Shown in pieces: positions 1 through 12,390 of a DNA stretch of 64,000 bases. The position numbers and the translations under genes were made by a program. Source of the DNA: Henricia sp. BOLD:AAB3569 (Eukaryota; Echinodermata; Asteroidea; Spinulosida; Echinasteridae). The notes under the pieces were generated by a model that had not been told where the DNA came from, did not search any database, and saw only the letters and a list, made by a program, of their open reading frames with translations. The stretch spans positions 1,054,001-1,118,000 of the forward strand of contig JBBELK010000002.1 in NCBI GenBank assembly GCA_037783545.1. Direction: 5' to 3'. How positions within the stretch are numbered: the first letter of the stretch is position 1; every line of letters starts with the position of its first letter.

Positions 1-301
1 GCCGAAGTGAATACGTCATCTTTTGTTAGTTGCCTAGGCAATGGCTCTACACTGAAAATCACTGAACTGTGTACCTGTGCTTTTGCAATGGTACTAATTT
101 TTCCGACGGCCATGATATTTAGAGCCAATATTACCATGGCAACACGTCACACTTCGGCTGTCTTTGGCGGAAAGTCGTGTCAACAGCCACCACTTCCCTC
201 ACGAAACAAGAAAATAAATTATCAACAGGGCCTAATTTAATGAAGTAGAAATGCTTTGGAGGCAAGGTTGTCTAGCTTGTAGGACAAAATAATCTTCCTA
301 A

Positions 302-786
302 GGTTGCACACAAGTAAATAGGGCTCCCATAGGAACCAATGCTAAATGCCCCATTTTCAAAAATCATTTAAAAATACTCACAACTCTCTCAGCTTCTCAG
401 GACAACAACCAAAATACTCATTGAAGTCTCATCTTTTCAATTCTGTTCAATTTTATGAGGGTAATCCGTCACTTTTATTCCCTAATTTGCACTTGAAACA
501 AAACTATCCCTGCAACAGTGAAAATTGCTAAACAGACCAGCGTCCATTTTGGAACAAACTAAGGCACATACGCTACTGGGCAAAGTAGGGCCACTTTTAG
601 GAGCTACAGTGTCTAAAATGTTTGTAGTTGGAAGAAAAAATACCCCACATCGCGGCGATAGTCATATTCTACACAAGACCACACTCGTTCAGCTCGCAAT
701 TCTCTCTAATATAAAATAATTTGAGGGCATACAAAATATTCATGAGCTCGGCGCACAGATCCTGCCTATTTACTTGTGTGCACCCC
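302..786. mobile_element. MITE with TAA duplication, copy 1
   Basis: Ends GGTTGCACACAAGTAAATAGG-like (trim to 20: GTTGCACACAAGTAAATAGG) and, inverted, GTGCACACAAGTAAATAGG, with TAA on both sides (299-301, 787-789). Three-base TAA duplications and GG starts suggest a PIF/Harbinger-type MITE. An inverted-orientation copy lies at 59343-59827. Confidence 0.7.
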
Positions 787-2029
787 TAATTGTGTCAGAA
801 GTGCTCCCACGTTAGACTCTTTGAAGACTCAGCTAGACAATGTAGATGTAAACCGCCTTATCAAGCTTGCGCATCCCTGAGGGATATCCCTTGAGGGAGG
901 TTGCACAGTACTCAACAGATGCAGATATCAAGATTTAGTTGCGGCCAGTAGCCATAACAGCGTCGTCTACACGAGATAGCCCAGCTGATGGTGGTTGTGC
1001 AGTAGCTGATAGGCCTACATATACAGAATGTGTCCATCCTGTCGGACCTTCGATAGAGAAGTCCACATCTGACCTTCCAGCACAAAACCAGTAACATAGG
1101 TCAGTTTGTCAAATTTGATTTTGGGCTCCCGGAAAAGACCAATAAATAGGCTTGGCCTATAAATAGGCTTGGCCAAAAATTTACATAAGAAACTTACGAC
1201 CCAAGCACATGTTTTCAAGAGATTTGTTATGGCAGATGCTTATACACGTACATGTTCATGCATGTATATGACCCTCTCATTGAAGCAAGTTTTGATGTAT
1301 TTACAGTTGAATTTAAGAAGGAAAACAAACACTAGATTGAGAGTTAAACATATATTTTTCAAGCTTTTAACATAATTTCAAAATTCAATCGCACACACCA
1401 ACTGTGTCGTCCCATTACCTGTTAACAGCTGTGGTCTGTCTCTGGTTTTAATGTTCAACATTGTTCCAAACATTGCAAAATAGTTTATAAGGACTTTGTG
1501 CAAGAGCCACTCAATGCTGCTACCTGAAAGGCTCAAATCCTCAGGCCTGTAGGTCGGAAGAGGGTAAAGGGTACGGTTCAAACACGATCCCCAGATCTGC
1601 TCATTTTGGGGGTGTTCGTGAACTATCATTGTGGCACCCTTAAGCGGGCCTTCCACTGTGCGATATTTGCCACGAAATCGGCGCGCGCGCATTGCTGACG
1701 AGCCTGCATTGTCTTTAATTCAAGGATCGAGACTGAGCAGTACAATAACCATATCCGGACCGCGAGCCGAATTTAAGCGTTCTCTATCTTCTGAAGTAAG
1801 TTATGATTCCCCAGAAGCGGCCTATGGGTCTTAGGTTGAATCTTAATTGTGACTTACTTCGAAGGGGAGTCTACTTGGTTAACCCCTAGTTGCAGTATGG
1901 CACTTCCAGGTGCGGAACCTGCGAAGGTATAGCCTATTCGTATGGTGAAATCGCAAGAGTCTTGGCTGGACGCCAATGCAATATGTGTTTTACAGCCATA
2001 CTTTTCTATCTGCGTGTACACTATCAGAT
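787..2029. other. No gene recognised
   Basis: Unique-looking DNA. The only notable string is gcgggcc-cactgtgcgat-gccacga at 1645-1680, shared with the hairpin run at 22.5 kb. Confidence 0.5.
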
Positions 2030-2250
2030 TTTTGCACAGTTTGCACAGACTTTTTGTCTGTCATGTCTGTCAGACAAGATACAGTGTGGACTGTCAGACA
2101 CGATATCAGACTTGTCTTTCAAAAGATGAACATTCAGACAAATCAGTAGACGGTTTGATAACATGTGACATTTGAGTGGCCACATGATTGAACAAAATCT
2201 TTAAACGTCATCAGACTTGTCAGATAGTGTGGACAAAGTCTTCAGGCAAA
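2030..2250. repeat. GTCAGAC/GTCTGAC motif cluster
   Basis: About ten near-copies of tGTCAGAC or cAGACTTGTC in both orientations. Dispersed motif clusters like this are typical of transposon subterminal regions. No borders were found. Confidence 0.45.
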
Positions 2251-2689
2251 GTCAAACTTGACGTTATTCTTTTGGTGTTAAAGTAACCCCAAATTATTGC
2301 AATCTTATTGAATATTTTGGTGTAATTTTTTTCTGGTGTTAAAAAATAATGATAAGTGGGCATGCGCGGAAATCCAGCTATTTGATTGGCTACAGGCATT
2401 TCTGATCATTTTCCCATGTTTGCGCATACAGACCATAATCATCACGTTGTACTTATGGCTAGACTATCTGCACTGGTTTTTGTATTATCATATCATTATT
2501 ACTGTAGACTCCTTAGGGGGTTGAGACAGAAGAAATAATGAATAAAGGCGTTGCTCTGTCTTCTCAAATCATGATGAGGACAATGGCATTTTGCCAATCA
2601 CACTACTGTTCCACCACAAACGGAATAGTGTGGAAAAAAATTGGAGAAGAAAAACCGATGTAATAATGTGCTCATGAAGACGTTTCACA

Positions 2690-2900
2690 GTGAAACGTTT
2701 TAATTTTTAAGGGAAAGTGTCTTCAGTATTGACACCAGAATCAAGTGAAACACCGCAAGTGTTACATAAACACCTATGAGTGTTAACTACTTGACACCAG
2801 TTAGTGTTTTTGTAACACCAGCTTTGGTGTTAATACACATTAACACCAATGTGTGTAGTCCTCTGATAGTAACACTAACACCACGTTTTTTGCAGTGTAC
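2690..2900. repeat. GTGTTAACACC motif cluster
   Basis: About ten copies of GTGTTA or TAACAC with spacing near 20 bp (for example GGTGTTAATACACATTAACA), partly palindromic. Similar fragments occur at 2270-2345. Confidence 0.5.
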
Positions 2901-3585
2901 ATGTACTTAATATGTTATGATTGACATTGTAGCTCAGATAATATTATGGAATATATTATGTAACATAGCAAATTATATTTATTAGCAGTATGTTGTTTTT
3001 GTTAAAGACTTATAGTTTAATACATGTAGTTTATGCAAAGTTAACTTCCTGTTATGTGTCAAGCCTTCATTAGATGGAGCGGTTTTGGTATCACATTCAA
3101 GAAATTTTCCTTGAGACAATAACTTAAATTTCAAGTGATTATTTTAGTTTTATTTTCCGATTTCTTATTTGCATGTCTCTGTGAAACACAGTAATGCCAA
3201 TTTTCCTTTTCCTTAAAATAAGAAATTATCCAGATTGTACTGTTACATTGTTTTAAATTGTTACAGATTTAAATAAAGAAATTGATATTATTAAAATCTT
3301 TCTTACTTTGTCTGTTTTATTAGTTTGCTTTATATTTCTTCTTCTGTCTTATTTAATTTTTTCTTCCAAACAAACAAGAAACAACCAGTGGTTATTATCC
3401 ATGACCAAGTAAAATTGAAACTCCCCTTGACCATTTTTAATGTTTAATGTTGTCATTCACCGTCAATAGAGGGCGCTATTCGCGTCACGAGAGGGCGCTC
3501 TTCATCGCTCCTCCTGTAATACAGTGTAGTATACAAACTACTGGTTCTAATATTCATCAGGTCCAAAATTCTTAACCTGGTGTGC
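2901..3585. other. AT-rich stretch, nothing recognised
   Basis: AT-rich with no repeats, exons or conserved motifs I can identify. Confidence 0.5.
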
Positions 3586-3659
3586 TCACCGCGGTAGTCT
3601 AGTGGAGAGAGCAGCCGACTCGAGATCTGAGGACCCCGGTTCAACTCCTGCGGCGAGCA
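3586..3659 (+). pseudogene. tRNA-like sequence
   Basis: GCTCACC and GGCGAGC pair at six of seven positions. The A-box-like GGTAGTCTAGTGG and B-box-like GGTTCAACTCC are present. The anticodon stem does not form, so it is a pseudogene or SINE head. Confidence 0.4.
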
Positions 3660-3660
3660 T

Positions 3661-3745
3661 GTACTAACCTCATGATTGATATACTAACCCCATGATTGAT
3701 ATACTAACCCCATGATTGATGTGTATAATATGTACTAACCACTAA
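3661..3745 (+). repeat. 22-bp tandem repeat
   Basis: Three to four copies of ATACTAACCCCATGATTG directly after the tRNA-like sequence, which suggests a SINE tail. Confidence 0.7.
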
Positions 3746-3993
3746 CCCCATGAATAAAGACAACGCAGAGGAGATGACACCGGGGGAGAAGACGGCAAAG
3801 GGAGGAGATTGTGGAGGAGGAGAGAAGAAGGGGGAGGGGCAAAAGGGGAGGACAAATTTTGTGGTGCATAATTTTGTTTTTTGTGTGCACCATACTTTTT
3901 GTTTTGGTGCATGTGGTGGACCACCAACTTAATGGTCCGGTCTCACATGCACCGTGTAATACACTCAACAATGTACATCGGGAAATACAGGTA

Positions 3994-4200
3994 TGGAGCG
4001 CCAAAGATACAAAATTTCAAAATATCGGTTAAAAAGGCTAAAAATGAAAAATTACAAAGCATTAGCATATGATGGAGCGCCAAAACGACAAAATTACAAT
4101 TAATGGCTAAAAATGACGAAATTAACAATTGATAAATTATGGAGCGCCAAAAGTTCAAAATTACAAAAAGGCTGAAAATGCCAAAATTACTATGCTAAAA
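3994..4200 (+). repeat. About 70-bp degenerate tandem repeat
   Basis: Three copies beginning ATGGAGCGCCAAA and continuing through AAAATTACAA and GGCTAAAAATG. Looser aaaatggctaaaa motifs extend to about 4520. Confidence 0.65.
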
Positions 4201-5425
4201 TACTTTAACATGGCTCAAAAAGGTTTTAAAAGGTTTCAAAATGACTCAAATTTACAGAAAAACAATCAAACGGGGCCAAAGTGGTTAGAAATTATACAAT
4301 AAAAAGGGCTAAAAGTAAATATTTACAAAATTACAATTAAAGTACGATGATATGGGCTAAGAAAAAAGTAAATAAGTGATGAAATTACGATAGAAATGCA
4401 ATAAAATAGGGGCTAAAATGGCCGCAAATACAATAAAATGGGCTAAAAGGGAATGATAGAAGACATTATGAGATATAAAATGGGATTAAAAGGTTTAAAA
4501 TGACAAAAATCTATTAATAAAGGTGCATTCTACCACAGGTTAGGTCATACAAAAAACCTCAAAATTGATTCAAGATGCTAAAATGATGGTTCATATTTCA
4601 GCAGGATTCACAAAAGTAACTTATTCCTTAAAAATGTTGGTAAATTTACGACAAAGATACGCAAAATATTTGCCGCAAATGCTATTTGTATCTCGAACAC
4701 CCAAGTTCTTGAGGGTGACAAAAGGATTAACATGCATGTATTTGCAGTTTGAGTGGTACATAAATTCCATGGATGTTGGGGCAGAATACGTCTAAGTGAA
4801 GATCTACTCTACAATTAAAACTTATATCTAAGACATTACAGTGGAAAGTTTCTATAATGAACACCACTATAGCCAACTTTCTAGTGAACATCACTCACAG
4901 CTCCCAACAATTATGTACTGTAATTAGACTTGTTATGGATCCCATGCATGTTCATTATTGCAACTTTCCACTGGAATGCTGTCACCTTTCTTATTGAAAC
5001 CAGTGACTGATGTAACATACAAAATTAATAACTTATATTAAGACATTAATGACCAGTCAGGGGTCTTCGATAATGGTGAAAAAGGAGCGTGTCCAGATCA
5101 CATTTGTTACCCCCCATTTTCCCCTTGGATGTTGAGAATTTGATACCATATCATTTGTCACTTTTTCTAATTACCATTCTGAAAATTCATATTCTCAATC
5201 GATATATTTTCAAGGATATCATACAAAAATCACTAATGTAAGCAAGTTATTCGGTGTCATAAAGCAGTGAAGTGATCACACCAACCCTTTTGCTTCCACA
5301 TCCAAATTGGAATTTTTTTTAGGGGGTTTCTTCCTATTGATAGTCCTTTGGGAAGATATTTTATATGACTTAGTTCTGTTGCAATGAAACCCATTTTTAG
5401 GTAAAATCTGAACACGCTCCTTCAA
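4201..5425. other. No gene recognised
   Basis: The first 300 bp carry decayed aaaatggctaaaa repeats. The rest shows nothing I can name. Confidence 0.45.
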
Positions 5426-5642
5426 GGGGCCGTCCAAAGTTGTCAACATTTTCACAGTTCTAGAGTACTTATTTTTCAAGACCCCCTCCCTCCCTGCTGA
5501 AATACTACTTATTAACATTTGTTGACACTACCATCAAATGTCAACATTTTACAGTGCATGTAAAGTCCTACGCGGCCCTTGACCCCACTCCCCCTTCCTA
5601 CGCTTTGTAGAACCATGACAATTTTGACAACTTTGGATGGCC
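5426..5642. mobile_element. MITE with GGCCGTCCAAAGTTGTC ends, copy 1
   Basis: Ends GGCCGTCCAAAGTTGTCAAC and GACAACTTTGGATGGCC, followed by TAA. Reverse-oriented relative of 45754-45973. Confidence 0.65.
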
Positions 5643-5893
5643 TAACATTACAAGTACAACCAATGGTTTTAGCCAGTTGAGTATTGGGATATTATAAATA
5701 GGTTTTCTTGCACATTGCAAAAAACCTTCCTTCATCAAGTAGGGTACTTTTGCTACTTTTTGACACCCAGGAGTTACTTTGGACACTCCCTGGGCTACTT
5801 TAAACACTCCTCCAGACTACTTTAAACACCACTTGAGTTATTTTGAAAGCAACATCTGGTATGGTGCCTGATCACCATTAAAATGAAACAACC

Positions 5894-6124
5894 AAACTTA
5901 GGGTGAGAGAAAAATCGTAAGCTATAAGACACAGTTGGTATACTTCCTCAGGTTTTCTCTATGGACCCAATTTATCTCTCAGTGTTGGGTCCATAGGAAA
6001 AACCTGAGGGAGTATACCAACTGTGCCTTATAGCTCAGCTGGTAGAACATCTGCCCGGTGAGTCAGAGGTCTCGGGTTCAAATCCTGATAAGGCCCTTAC
6101 GATTTTCTCTCATCCCACGTTTGG
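5894..6124. repeat. Palindrome with a tRNA-like sequence in one arm
   Basis: Left arm and right arm pair through CACAGTTGGTATAC and GTATACCAACTGTG, TTTTCTCTATGGACCCAA and its inverse, and ggtgagagaaaaatcgtaag with its inverse. The right arm has an extra block of about 60 nt (6035-6094), the body of a tRNA-like sequence, missing from the left. Confidence 0.7.
6025..6094 (+). pseudogene. tRNA-like sequence (pseudogene or SINE head)
   Basis: Acceptor GCCTTAT/ATAAGGC pairs perfectly. T arm TCGGG-TTCAAAT-CCTGA is good, D arm GCTCAGCTGGTAGAAC has one mismatch. The anticodon stem TCTGC/TCAGA has a mismatch at its loop end and an 8-nt loop, so no clean anticodon. Length 70 nt. Confidence 0.5.
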
Positions 6125-7158
6125 TTCTTAGTAATATGTGTCAAAACACAAAACACCCAGACATCCTTCTGGCTAAAACATTGGTTTACAAAAATGAAAT
6201 TGTTGCTCGTACCTCCCTCCCATTATATTTCAGTCCCTTCTTGGTCTTGGTCAGGCCTGGCACAAATCCTGGAGGTGCATTTGACCTGTCAAATAAAGAA
6301 ACAGATAATTGTTATTATTATGGAACAAACCAATTTGTAATTTTATTGTCGTTTTTTTACAATCACTTTGTTTCCCAAAACCCGCCGACTCAGGCCCCTA
6401 CACATGTAGGGGTTAAACAAGGTTAAACTTTTCACAAGAATTTATTTTGGCTCATCTTTGAGTCACTCGAGCCTGATTTTGTCCGAACTTCAAAGGACCG
6501 AATTGAGGCAAACTGGAGGGGCATGCTGACCAATGTCTACTGGTTATTTATTTAGTGAGCCTCATAAAATGTAAGAGCACAGGAATTGGGATATGCTAGC
6601 TGGCAGGTCTAAAATTACAGTGTATACCTTGAAGGGGCACCAGGGCCAACTCTCGGTTCAGTACTAGTCTTCATAATATCATGTTTTGTGGTGCAAAAAG
6701 GGCAAAAAACAAATTGATATGGAGTGTATATTAGATGCACCTATCAATTGCCCTCCCCTCCCCCGCCCCCACCCCCCATCCCACCCAAACTAAAACGTGG
6801 GGATTGTCACTTTTTGCGTTACAAAAATCCCCACCCATGGGAGCAAAACATGCGCGTCTTGTATACAGATGCACATAAATGTTTATTTCAATGGGTCCAA
6901 ATTCGCACGAAGGAAAGAATTGAGAAGTTCATCATGGCTTCAGAACTTGTGTACAAACCATGAGAGACAGGCTAACAAATTTCTAAGTGTTTCCTCACAA
7001 AATATTAAAATGTTCTCACTCAAAAATTTGGTTTTTCCATCAAATCTGTACTTAACCATCATACCATGGAGGAAGAAAAGATGCTTGATGAGTAATTTTA
7101 AAGAAAAAATTCTGATAAACTGTTTAACTCTTACCGGTCATACATGTACCGGTAGGTA
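6125..7158. other. No gene recognised
   Basis: Holds a fragment of the 52145-52478 repeat (6890-6985) and a C-rich run at 6750-6790. Otherwise nothing supported. Confidence 0.45.
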
Positions 7159-7167
7159 CATAATATG

Positions 7168-7558
7168 GGCAGTCTGTGAAAGTCGGACCCTCCGGATCTT
7201 CCGGATCTTTGTCAAAAATTGATATTTAACAAACAGAAAGACCTAGTTTGACTTCCAAATACGCTTACATACCTTTTACCACCATGTATTGCACCAATTT
7301 GTAATCATACACCGCATCGACTATCCACAAAGTGAAATTTTCGAAGAAATAGGCGTAGGAAGTGCAGGACACTAAGAAAAAAGAAATTGGTTTTTTTCCA
7401 CGCCGGATCTTTAAAAATAAGGCCTGTACATGGCGGTAAAAGGTATGGAAGCGTATTAAGAAGTCAAACTAGGCACTTTCTGTTCATTAAATAGCCATTT
7501 TTGAAAAAGATCCGGAAGATCTGGAAGGATCCGGAGGGTCCGTTTTTCACCCACACCC
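7168..7558. mobile_element. 391-bp inverted-repeat element with 9-bp target duplication
   Basis: Exact direct repeats CATAATATG at 7159-7167 and 7559-7567. The ends carry tGTGAAA, then GGACCCTCCGGATCTTCC and its inverse. A 9-bp duplication points to a MULE-type non-autonomous element. Confidence 0.7.
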
Positions 7559-7567
7559 CATAATATG

Positions 7568-8739
7568 ATAACATCAACTTACCTAACTAGCCACTCGGCT
7601 GCAAAACTGCACAGGCGCCGACTCTATCTTGGAGAAAATTGCGAGTAGGAACGCAACGTCGTTGACAAATATGACGAACAAATGCAAGCAAAATCGATCG
7701 ATCGTGCCAACTTTGGCATGAGCAGACGATCATCAGATCATGTTCCAAGGCGAAGTCCAAAAAGCAGGCCACAGAATCCGCAAATTTGATACAAAACGTG
7801 TCTTTGTTGATCAATGCTTGTCATCCTTGTTACTCGGCATTTGTATTTTACGAAAACAGTCTCCATTTTGAGCACGTGTGTTTGTTTACAAAGCTTCACG
7901 AGCTCGGTAAAGAGTGAAAATGAACTAAACTAGCAGATTTCGTCTGCTTTTGTACATGTATGTTGTATCAGCGCGACCCAAGTATAATAGACTGGTTTCC
8001 GGACCTCATATTCAACCCACGCGTTTGTGCATGTATAAATAAGGGGCGTTCGAGATGCTTACACCGGGTAACACGGGGTTTACACCGGGGGGGACTCAAG
8101 CCTCATTTTTTCCAAATATCTACCTCTTGCTACATTGTCCAGTGACTCATAGTCGTACCGTAATGTCCTTTTCTTACATTTTTTGGCATACATCGTTTTA
8201 TATTTACGCGTTCACCACTGGTTCAGCTCGGAAAATCGATCAGCTCAGTGCTGATTGTCCAATCAATTTCCTACAACAATGGCGGCGCTGATTTTGCGTA
8301 ATCAGGAAGTAAGGCAAGTCACGTGACTTAGTGAGAGCCCTCTATAGAAATCTGTGGTACACAATCGTTTTTTTTTAAATGTGGAATATGAGTTCCGGAA
8401 ACAACTCTAGCAACTTCGAGTGACGTCTATTAGACTGGTTTCAAGTCGACGTAATATTACCCTACGTCTAAAAAAAAAAACCACAATGTTCTTTGCGTGC
8501 TCCTGATTGGCCTAACCAGTAACCACGTGCGTATGTGTTGCATAAAGCATGTAATTTGTTGATATAGCTGTCACTTTACACAACAACACGCTGTGGTTTG
8601 AGAGTTAGAAAGTGCTTAGGTCTTCCTCAAATTGTGTACAAGAGCAGATTCGAACTCGGAACTCTTGTTTTACCACTATAGACTACTACCATAGAGTTAT
8701 ATATAAAAAAAAGGCTAGAGGGCGCACTCGGACGTTTTG
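7568..8739. other. No gene recognised
   Basis: No domain-bearing ORF or clear repeat border. A GGTTTACACCGGGGG-type direct repeat at 8058-8092 is the only structure seen. Confidence 0.45.
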
Positions 8740-9060
8740 CCGGCCCGCGTGTTTTTTTCTTACACCACAGCGAGGGGTACTCCCCAATGTTTCAACCTGA
8801 ATAGAGTCTACTAAGTTTCCAAAGACTGATACTTCTCAAGTGACAATCCTGGCTACTGCCAGAACTCTTACTCTCACTATTAGAGAAAAAGAAGAATAGA
8901 TTCGAACCAGGGACCTTATGATTGCAAGTCAAACTCTCTTCTGACCAGACCACGAAGCTTGTTGCAAACCGACCGCATTCAAAACCCTAAATTCCTTAAA
9001 CATAACCAACCCTAAACCCTAACCTATTATATAGTCTCCTCTCAAGACGTTAAAAAGGTA
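8740..9060 (-). repeat. tRNA-derived repeat, inverted partner of 10563-10924
   Basis: Contains GATTCGAACCAGG (inverse of a tRNA B box) and CCTTATGATTGCAAGTCAAAC. Matches 10563-10924 in reverse over most of its length. The two could be separate SINEs or the ends of one 2.2 kb element. Confidence 0.6.
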
Positions 9061-9111
9061 AATTATAGGACAATTAGAGCACTTTTTTGAGCCTTCATTT
9101 TGCAAAATAAT

Positions 9112-9468
9112 TTTCCTTGAATTTTATATCATTGGAAAGCCCTGTTATTCCTCTTTACGATGTGTCATTTGTTATCATATTAAGCAATGGGGGATGTGCA
9201 GCACAGCTGAATACGGGGGCGGGTAGTGAAATGTCACAAAATGCATTACTATTGTTAAAAAGTGCATTGACACATTCCCATCCTCCAAGCAAAAGGGGAA
9301 CGCACTGCATGACAATAGCAGTGAATTTTGTGACATTTCACTTTCCACCCACCCCTGTATTCCGCTATACTGCACATCCCCCAATTGATTAATCATAACA
9401 TAACAAATGACACATCACTGTAAAGAGGAGTAACATGGCTTTCCAATGATACCAAATTCAAGGGAAAT
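9112..9468. repeat. Palindrome of about 350 bp
   Basis: Outer arms ATCATTGGAAAGCC (9128) and GGCTTTCCAATGAT (ending 9450). Inner blocks GGGGGATGTGCAG and CTGCACATCCCCC, and TGAAATGTCACAAAATGCA with its inverse. Probably a foldback MITE. Confidence 0.7.
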
Positions 9469-10159
9469 GATTTAGTAATAACAAGAGAGAAATCGTCAGT
9501 CAAACTTGACTTTCCGAACTTGTTTTGAGGAGTTCAGATGGGTGAATTTATGGGGGAAAAGTACTCTATAGCCCCTTCAAAATTCTAACAAAAGGTTGCT
9601 CAACGGTTTCTGGTCCTACTGAATGTGGTGAATGACAGGAAAAAAAGTCTTTAAAAAATATCAAGCCACCGGAATGGGTGAAATCTGGGTCAATTCCAAG
9701 ATGGCCGCCGTTGACCTTGAAAATCGCTGAAATGGCTGTAACGTCTTTAATATTTGTAGTAGAACAGTGATTTAAATGTCTACCCTAGGGTTTTTAGGGC
9801 CAGGGAATTCACTGGTTCCACAAAATGTCAGTCCAACCTTTGACAAACGATATGATGAAAGCTAAAAACTCAAAATGGTGGTCGATCATAATTACAAGCA
9901 TGGGTAGAACCGGATGGTAGAGACAATAACTTCTCTAACTGCCGATGTCAGATATGTAGCTTCTTCTATTGGTCAGTAATGCGCATAACATGATGCCCTC
10001 CTGTGGCAAGGCTGGCTGCATCAGCCACAGTACGAGCCGCTAACGCAGGGTGCGCCACTCTACCAGAATTGCCTCCCTAACAACCTGCACTTCTATAGGA
10101 GTGTTTTTGAGATGCGCTTTTCAGGTCAGCTCATCCCAGCACGCAAGTTTAATCCGGAT

Positions 10160-10510
10160 AAAAACCCAGCAAACTTTGCCATCCCAGCCCAGGCTAAAGC
10201 CATTCCAGCCCAGACTAAAGGCATTCCAGGCAGCCTAGCCCAAGTCATCCCAGCCCAGCCCGAAGCCAGCCCATCCCAAAGTACTCCCATCCAAGCCCAC
10301 ACTAAAGCCCCAAAGCCCAGCCCGAAGCCCTTCCAGTCCAGCCCGAAGCAACCGCACCGGCCAGGCCCAAAGCCACTTCAGCCCAGGCCGAAGCCTTCCC
10401 AGCCCATCTTGAAGCTCTCCCAGCCGAAAGCCGAAAGCCCTGAAACCCAGCCCGAAGCCATCTCAGCCCAGCCTGAAGCCATCCCAGTCAAGCCCGAAAG
10501 CCGTCCCGGG
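10160..10510 (+). repeat. GC-rich minisatellite (CCCAGCCCGAAGCC type)
   Basis: Imperfect 12-15 bp units CCCAGCCCGAAGCC and variants. The 136-aa ORF across it is rich in P, K, A and Q only because of the repeat. Confidence 0.8.
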
Positions 10511-10562
10511 CGGGTCGCGTAATTTTTGTTACGCCACTGCGAGGGGAAAACGAGTTTTTTAA

Positions 10563-10924
10563 TACCTTTTTAGCGTCTTGAGAGGAGACTATATATGAGG
10601 TTAGGTTTAGGGTTGGTTATTTTTGAGGAATTTAGGATTTTGAATGCGGTCGGTTTGCAACCAGCTTCGTGGTCTGGTTAGAAGAGATCTTGACTTCCAA
10701 TCATAAGGTCCCTGGTTCGAATCTCAGTCATGTTTGGGATTTTTCGAAATTTCTCGGTTTCTTCTTTTTCTCTAATACATGTAGTGAGAGTAAGAGTTGT
10801 GACTATTTCCAAGATTGTCACTTGAGAAGTATCTGTCATTAGAAACTTAGACTCTATTCGGGTTGAAAAATTGGGGTGTACCCCTCGCTGCGGTGTAACA
10901 AACAAAAAACACGCGGGCGGGCCC
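10563..10924 (+). repeat. tRNA-derived repeat, inverted partner of 8740-9060
   Basis: tRNA-like core at about 10664-10730, with TCGTGGTCTGGTTAG and CCTGGTTCGAATCTC. It also has the border CGTCTTGAGAGGAGACTATA-like sequence shared with the partner. Confidence 0.6.
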
Positions 10925-11832
10925 AGCCCAGCACAGCCCCAACTCAACTCCCCCACAACAGGAATTCTCTAACAATGTACAGATTGAAGCTGAATTTAGA
11001 AAGTTTTTTTTGTATGGATACTGTGTCGAGTTTTTGTGCCAATCCACTACCCGAAAACTCCACTCAACATGGGCCAATCATAGCGCTCCCAGATTTATGC
11101 CGGATGAAACATAGAACAGCCGTCTGTCCAAAGCTAGCCGTTTAAAACAAATATGGGAGCGTTGTCGATGGCCGTTGTATCTTGCATGTACATGAATTTT
11201 GGAATATAATTTTGGCGGGCGTCTGGCGGGACTTTTGCAGCAGAAAATTCGTCTGGCGAGGGCCATTTCATACTTTGTGTGATGTGCTCTATCATCTAAA
11301 TTTAGTTTCATGTGGTACCTCGAATGTTTGATCCAGCGCAATTTGTATCTCCCTTTGGGGGTCCCCAGGGGTCAAACGCAGCAGACGTCCAGATCTGCAA
11401 ACACTAGGTCACTCCCTAAATGTAGGGTGGCCATTCGCTGGTGAAACCATTCTGCCAACGGGGAATGTACCCTATACGCACTGCATATGGGTTGCAAGAA
11501 ATCCTATTTTTGGTAAATAATCAATTGAAAGAGTGTGTCTTTTGTGTGTTATTTACAATGTTTTTGTGTATTGTTACTGGAGAAAAAACCTGCAAAACAA
11601 AGCATTTAATTGCGGGTGTTGTCATGAAATTTAGGATTCCGCGCGTGGTCAAGAAGACCAAGGTAAAAAGCACGCACAAAAAAAGAAATGAAAGAAATTA
11701 AATATGGATACAAAATTATATGTATTTTTATAATTGTTATTGTTTAATACCAAGTTGTCAATTTTCCCATTTTTTTTATGCACAGTTTCTTAGCAGGTGG
11801 ATGGAGCCGATATTGGTATTTTTGCACGAGGT
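10925..11832. other. No gene recognised
   Basis: Left flank of the foldback element. The 86-92 aa ORFs have no recognisable domain. Confidence 0.45.
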
Positions 11833-11890
11833 ATCCTGGTATGGAACGCCATAGCTATCTTCGGTAGTACCACAACGCCGCCTTTATCAT

Positions 11891-12390
11891 TTCATCATTT
11901 CATTCGCCAATTTCATCATTACATTCGTCAATTTCATCATTTCATTCGCCAATATTTCATCATTTCATTCGCCAATTTCATCATCCCATTCGCCAATTTC
12001 ATCATCCATTCGCCAATTTCATTATTCCATCCGCCAATTTCATCATTCCATCCGCCAATTTCATCATTCCATCCGCCAATTTTATCATTCCATCCGCCAA
12101 TTTCATCATTACATTCGCAAATTTCATCATTTCATCATTTTATTCGCTAAATTCATCATTACATTCGCCAATTTCAACGTTACATTCGCCAATTTCACCC
12201 TTACATTCGCCAATTTCATCATTGCATTTGTCAATTTCACGTTGCATTCGCCAATTTTACCCTTCCATTCGCCAATTTTACCCTTCCATTCGCCAATTTC
12301 ACCCTTACATTCGCCAATTTCACCCCTACATTCGCCAATTTCATCATTACATTCGCCAATTTCATCATTACATTCACCAATTTCATCGGT
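11891..12390. repeat. Minisatellite, about 20-bp unit, left arm
   Basis: Roughly two dozen copies of CATTCGCCAATTTCATCATT with variants (ccctt, ccgcc). The open reading frames across it (HSPISS-, FIRQFHH-like) follow from the repeat and are not gene evidence. Confidence 0.9.

Noticed and set aside
8985..9027. CCCTAAACCCTAACC telomere-like string
   Set aside because: Only two units, and part of a dispersed repeat also present at 10563-10924.
10112..10522. 136-aa proline/lysine/alanine-rich ORF
   Set aside because: Translation of a GC-rich minisatellite with no splice sites or relatives.
11891..12390. CRISPR-like array
   Set aside because: Units are directly tandem with no unique spacers, and the genome is eukaryotic.
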